From Gammaproteobacteria bacterium (lineage in GTDB: Bacteria; Pseudomonadota; Gammaproteobacteria; Steroidobacterales; Steroidobacteraceae), in contig JAQGOF010000059.1 of assembly GCA_028293745.1 (NCBI GenBank), positions 1 to 45,975 on the forward strand: a stretch of 45,975 bases of DNA, given 5' to 3'. The position numbers were made by a program, and so were the translations under genes. Positions 43,171-45,975 of the stretch are shown piece by piece (position 1 is the stretch's first letter; each line of letters starts with the position of its first letter). The notes under the pieces were generated by a model. The model was not told where the DNA came from, searched no databases, and worked only from the letters and a program-made list of their open reading frames with translations.

Positions 43171-43758
43171 ATGAACCCCGCGGTCGAGGTACTCAACACC
43201 GAGGTCCTTTCCGACAACTGGTATGTATTGCGGAAGGTAACGTTCCGGCTGCGCAAACGCGACGGCAGCTGGGAGACACAGAGTCGCGAGGCCTACGACC
43301 GGGGAAACGGAGCGACCATCCTTCCCTACGATCCGTCACGCGGGACTGTGATACTCACCCGGCAATTCCGGTTGCCTACTTTCGTCAATGGCAACGCATC
43401 GGGAATGCTGATCGAAGCCTGCGCCGGCCTGCTGGACAGCGAAAACCCCCGGCAGTGCATCACACGTGAGCTGCGTGAGGAGACCGGCTTCGAGATTCAC
43501 AACGTCAGGAAGGTGCTGGAAGCCTACATGTCGCCCGGATCAGTCACGGAAATCCTGCACTTCTTCGTGGCCGAATACACCCCGGCGCAACGGGCAGGCG
43601 CCGGAGGCGGCGTCGAGGAGGAAGACATCGAGGTACTCGAGCTGACGATCGACGAGGCCGGAGCCAAAATTGCCTCGGGAGAGATTCGAGACGGCAAGAC
43701 AATCATGCTGCTGCAGTACGCGGCACTGCATATTTTCGCTACAGCGGCGTCCGCATGA
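43171..43758 (+). CDS. NudK-like Nudix hydrolase
   Basis: 195 residues from ATG 43171 (GTG 43165 is in frame and closer to CGGAGG). NudK family marks are [60 protein letters not shown], and [15 protein letters not shown]. The Nudix box is RELREETGF with Glu eight residues before the Arg, but there are 4 rather than 5 residues between the first Gly and that Glu. [18 protein letters not shown] follows. NudK hydrolyses GDP-mannose and related sugar nucleotides, so it may control nucleotide-sugar or phosphorylated-sugar pools linked to this locus. Its 3' end overlaps the GH65 gene by 20 bp. Confidence 0.85.
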   Translation: MNPAVEVLNTEVLSDNWYVLRKVTFRLRKRDGSWETQSREAYDRGNGATILPYDPSRGTVILTRQFRLPTFVNGNASGMLIEACAGLLDSENPRQCITRELREETGFEIHNVRKVLEAYMSPGSVTEILHFFVAEYTPAQRAGAGGGVEEEDIEVLELTIDEAGAKIASGEIRDGKTIMLLQYAALHIFATAASA

Positions 43759-45975
43759 GCCGCACCTTCCCGGCAGCATCGCGACTGACCATGATGTCGT
43801 AACGCCGGCCGCGGAATTCAACGTTTTTCAGGGTCAGTGACTTCCAGGTGTCCGGAAGCACCGGACCGTAGACCTCGCTCAACCCCTTGTCATCAAAACG
43901 CAGTCCGGTCAGACCGTAAACGAAGCTCTGCACGAAACCGGCGGACGTCGCCAGGATGTAACCTGCGTTGTTCTCGGCGGTCTCACTGCGGACATTGAAC
44001 GGCGGCTTGAGGAAGCCAACCAGGTTGCGGTCGATCCATTGGCCGGCCACATTTCCCTCCCCCAGCTCGGCGGCATGCACGGCCAGCATGACCATCATCA
44101 TCTCATTCGGATCATCCCCGTGGACCTTGAGCTCGTTGAGCTGGAACGCGAAGTCGTTCCGGCGCACCGGCTCCGGCATCGGCAGATCCAGATTTGGGTA
44201 GGCCAGCCAGGACAGCGAAGAGCCCATCCACGTGATCTTGTCGTGCGGCACGACCTCGTCAAAATCGAGATGGCGCTGCTCTCTTTTCGAGAACGGAATG
44301 TACATGTGACGCGAGATCTGTGCCCACCTGGGATCCGGCCGTGCGCCGACCCGCCGCGCCGCCGCGGTCGCAATATCCAACGCCTTGCGGGCAACTGCGT
44401 TGGTGAATGAATCATTCGGCACATCGTCATACGCCTCGTCCGGCGAGGTAACGTGGTGGATCTCATACCGGTGCTGGGACGGGTTGTACTCGACGCGGCT
44501 CACCCAGAATTCCGCAATCTCGCGTATGACAGGCCAGCCATATTCCTTCAGCCAGGCCTGATCGCCAGTAGCCAGGTAGTACTGCCACTGCGCGATCGCG
44601 ATGTCGGCGTTGACGTGTATTTCTCGAAATACGCCATATGCGAAGTGCGGCGTGTGATCCACACCGGTTTCCGGATCAGCTTCCCAGGGATACATGGCGC
44701 CGCGTACGCCATATTGGCGTGCGCGCTCGCGAGCAGGTTGCATCGTGCGATGCCGGAACATCACGATCGGCTTGGCGCGTTCCGGGTGGAGGAGCAACAG
44801 CGATGGAAATACCCACGAGTCGCTGTCCCAGAACGCGTGGCCAGCGTAGTTGGGAGTCAATGCACAGGCGGCCATCGGCCATGCCGTGCCTACCGTCGAG
44901 TTTGATAGAAGGTAGGACAAGTCTGAATGGACAGCCTGCTGCGCCTCCGCATTGCCGTCGACTATGACGTCTGACTTCCACAGCTCGTTCCAGGCGGCGC
45001 GGTGAGCAGTGAGCAGCTTCTCGAAGCCCTCACCTCGTGCTGCCTTCGCGAGGCCCAGTGTTTCTCGCGCATCCCCACCCCAGTTCTGACGAGACACCGC
45101 GACATACTTCGTGAAGGCATACGTCCTGCCTTGCTGAACCGGGACGCTCATCACGAGACCAAGCTGGTATTGCGTATCTACCAGTGCGACATCAGTGGGT
45201 GTCAGCTCGGACGGAATGCCGATTGCCGCCGCTTCGGACATGGTGAGACCTTGTTCGGCCCGCCCATCCAGCCATAGGGTGAGATCCGTCTTCTCACCAC
45301 CCTTACTCGTCATGTTCGTGTGACCGTGATACCAGACTGGCGCGCGGTCGGGCGTCGCGTGATTTACCGGCTCGGTGACTGTCATGTCATGGGCTGCCAC
45401 CGCGGCCAGCATTTCGTCGCCGGTCATCGTGCGGATGGGAAAACGAGGTTGATGGGGCGCCCACAGCAGGAAAGGGAAAGCGAGTTGCACCGTGCCGTTA
45501 AAGTCAGGCGTTATCGAGATCTGCGTCGCCGCCAGGTGCTGTGCGGCCTGGCTGGCGAAAGTGACGACCTTGATGGCGGTGCTTTTGTTGCTTGGGTCGG
45601 TGTAGCGATAGCTCGTGGTCAACGTGCCATCGTGCATGTTCAGAGTCTGGCTGTAGTCCGTGAACGCCTTCGACCCGACCTTGACGTCATTGAGCCAGAA
45701 CTGCCCGGCGGTCGACTGGCCGGTGCTGTAGTTGATCCCGCTCCAGCCGGGGATTGCGGCTGGCCGCGCAATGTCGTCCTTGGCGTAATCCATGAAGGCA
45801 ACGAGATAGGCCAGATTGCTCTCGGTGCCCCTCGGCGCCGTCATCGTCGACAGGTAGCCGTTGGCCAGATAAGTCGGGAAATACGCGGGCAGGTCTTTGC
45901 TGGTCGCGGTGAGCAGGAAGCTCGGGTCGGTTTCTGCCTGCGCCGCAAAGGCGAAACAAGATGCGGCGGCCAGCA
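43739..45975 (-). CDS. Glycoside hydrolase family 65-like enzyme, 5' end beyond window
   Basis: About 744 residues are visible in one open frame. The 5' end is cut by the window edge, which still shows a signal-peptide-like [15 protein letters not shown]. The GH65 layout is an N-terminal beta-sandwich ([20 protein letters not shown], with [20 protein letters not shown]) then an (alpha/alpha)6 barrel: SVTWDSDSW-like [60 protein letters not shown] and [20 protein letters not shown] with probable general acid Glu in SPDEA. It most resembles acid trehalase or glucosylgalactosyl-type glucosidases, which release glucose from alpha-linked disaccharides in the periplasm. Confidence 0.8.
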   Translation of the reverse strand, partial: LAAASCFAFAAQAETDPSFLLTATSKDLPAYFPTYLANGYLSTMTAPRGTESNLAYLVAFMDYAKDDIARPAAIPGWSGINYSTGQSTAGQFWLNDVKVGSKAFTDYSQTLNMHDGTLTTSYRYTDPSNKSTAIKVVTFASQAAQHLAATQISITPDFNGTVQLAFPFLLWAPHQPRFPIRTMTGDEMLAAVAAHDMTVTEPVNHATPDRAPVWYHGHTNMTSKGGEKTDLTLWLDGRAEQGLTMSEAAAIGIPSELTPTDVALVDTQYQLGLVMSVPVQQGRTYAFTKYVAVSRQNWGGDARETLGLAKAARGEGFEKLLTAHRAAWNELWKSDVIVDGNAEAQQAVHSDLSYLLSNSTVGTAWPMAACALTPNYAGHAFWDSDSWVFPSLLLLHPERAKPIVMFRHRTMQPARERARQYGVRGAMYPWEADPETGVDHTPHFAYGVFREIHVNADIAIAQWQYYLATGDQAWLKEYGWPVIREIAEFWVSRVEYNPSQHRYEIHHVTSPDEAYDDVPNDSFTNAVARKALDIATAAARRVGARPDPRWAQISRHMYIPFSKREQRHLDFDEVVPHDKITWMGSSLSWLAYPNLDLPMPEPVRRNDFAFQLNELKVHGDDPNEMMMVMLAVHAAELGEGNVAGQWIDRNLVGFLKPPFNVRSETAENNAGYILATSAGFVQSFVYGLTGLRFDDKGLSEVYGPVLPDTWKSLTLKNVEFRGRRYDIMVSRDAAGKVRLMRTPL

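Noticed and set aside
1..45975. CRISPR arrays, tRNA/rRNA genes, transposases
   Set aside because: No regularly spaced repeats, no cloverleaf-like tRNA sequences noticed, and no transposase or integrase domain in any supported frame.

Overview
The window is high-GC DNA from a Gram-negative bacterium. Evidence is two large TonB-dependent receptors, a porin, an RND efflux trio with an outer-membrane lipoprotein, many cleavable signal peptides, AGGAG-type ribosome sites and a UrcA-family protein. The gene mix (carbohydrate TonB receptor with GH3/GH13/GH65, UrcA, DUF4142, a PQQ dehydrogenase with an N-terminal cytochrome c, and MaoC/SDR/CaiB catabolic genes) fits an environmental pseudomonadote such as a Steroidobacteraceae-like gammaproteobacterium or a sphingomonad/caulobacter relative. 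The sequence alone does not decide between them. No rRNA, tRNA, CRISPR array or transposase was seen.

Region 1 (1-5.7 kb) looks like a decaying CoA-dependent catabolic island. Intact genes (SnoaL-like, VOC, TIM-barrel isomerase, MaoC-type hydratase) alternate with remnants: the N-terminus of a sulfotransferase, a few residues of a hydroxyisobutyrate-dehydrogenase-like protein, an SDR with its middle deleted in frame, a hydratase with a deletion and a frameshift, and a chimera of a CaiB/BaiF N-terminus with a GntR FCD C-terminus. One SDR is fused in frame to a VOC protein whose own ribosome site survives inside the fusion.

Region 2 (6-15.2 kb) holds a MarR regulator; a tightly overlapping operon of 5-formyl-THF cyclo-ligase, a DUF6306-like helical protein and a group III truncated haemoglobin; an RND efflux operon (outer-membrane factor, adaptor, permease); and a two-gene HTH plus nucleotidyltransferase cassette resembling a toxin-antitoxin or abortive-infection module. 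A palindromic operator candidate lies at that cassette's promoter. The cassette's end abuts an SDR gene remnant.

Region 3 (15.2-21 kb) holds a periplasmic cytochrome c-PQQ dehydrogenase with the Asp-X-Asp signature of lanthanide-dependent enzymes, and a YVTN beta-propeller/TonB-receptor operon. The promoter of this operon shares a tandem 11-bp repeat, with identical spacing to a -10-like hexamer, with the RND efflux operon. This suggests one response regulator for both.

Region 4 (21-33 kb) is mixed housekeeping and envelope: a SEL1-repeat protein, UrcA protein, ECF sigma factor, DUF4142 protein, TPR lipoprotein, polytopic membrane protein, porin, MBL hydrolase, and a TetR/GNAT divergon with a perfect 26-bp palindrome, followed by a DUF4126 protein.

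Region 5 (33 kb to the end) is a carbohydrate-utilisation locus: TonB receptor, GH3, LacI regulator, GH13, DeoR-type regulator, NudK-like Nudix hydrolase and GH65 (cut by the window edge). LacI-type operator candidates precede both divergent genes (receptor and GH3). Three TGCACG half-sites in 10/20-bp phase lie between the DeoR and Nudix genes. Together these suggest uptake of an oligosaccharide through the outer membrane, periplasmic hydrolysis, and repression by LacI and DeoR regulators.
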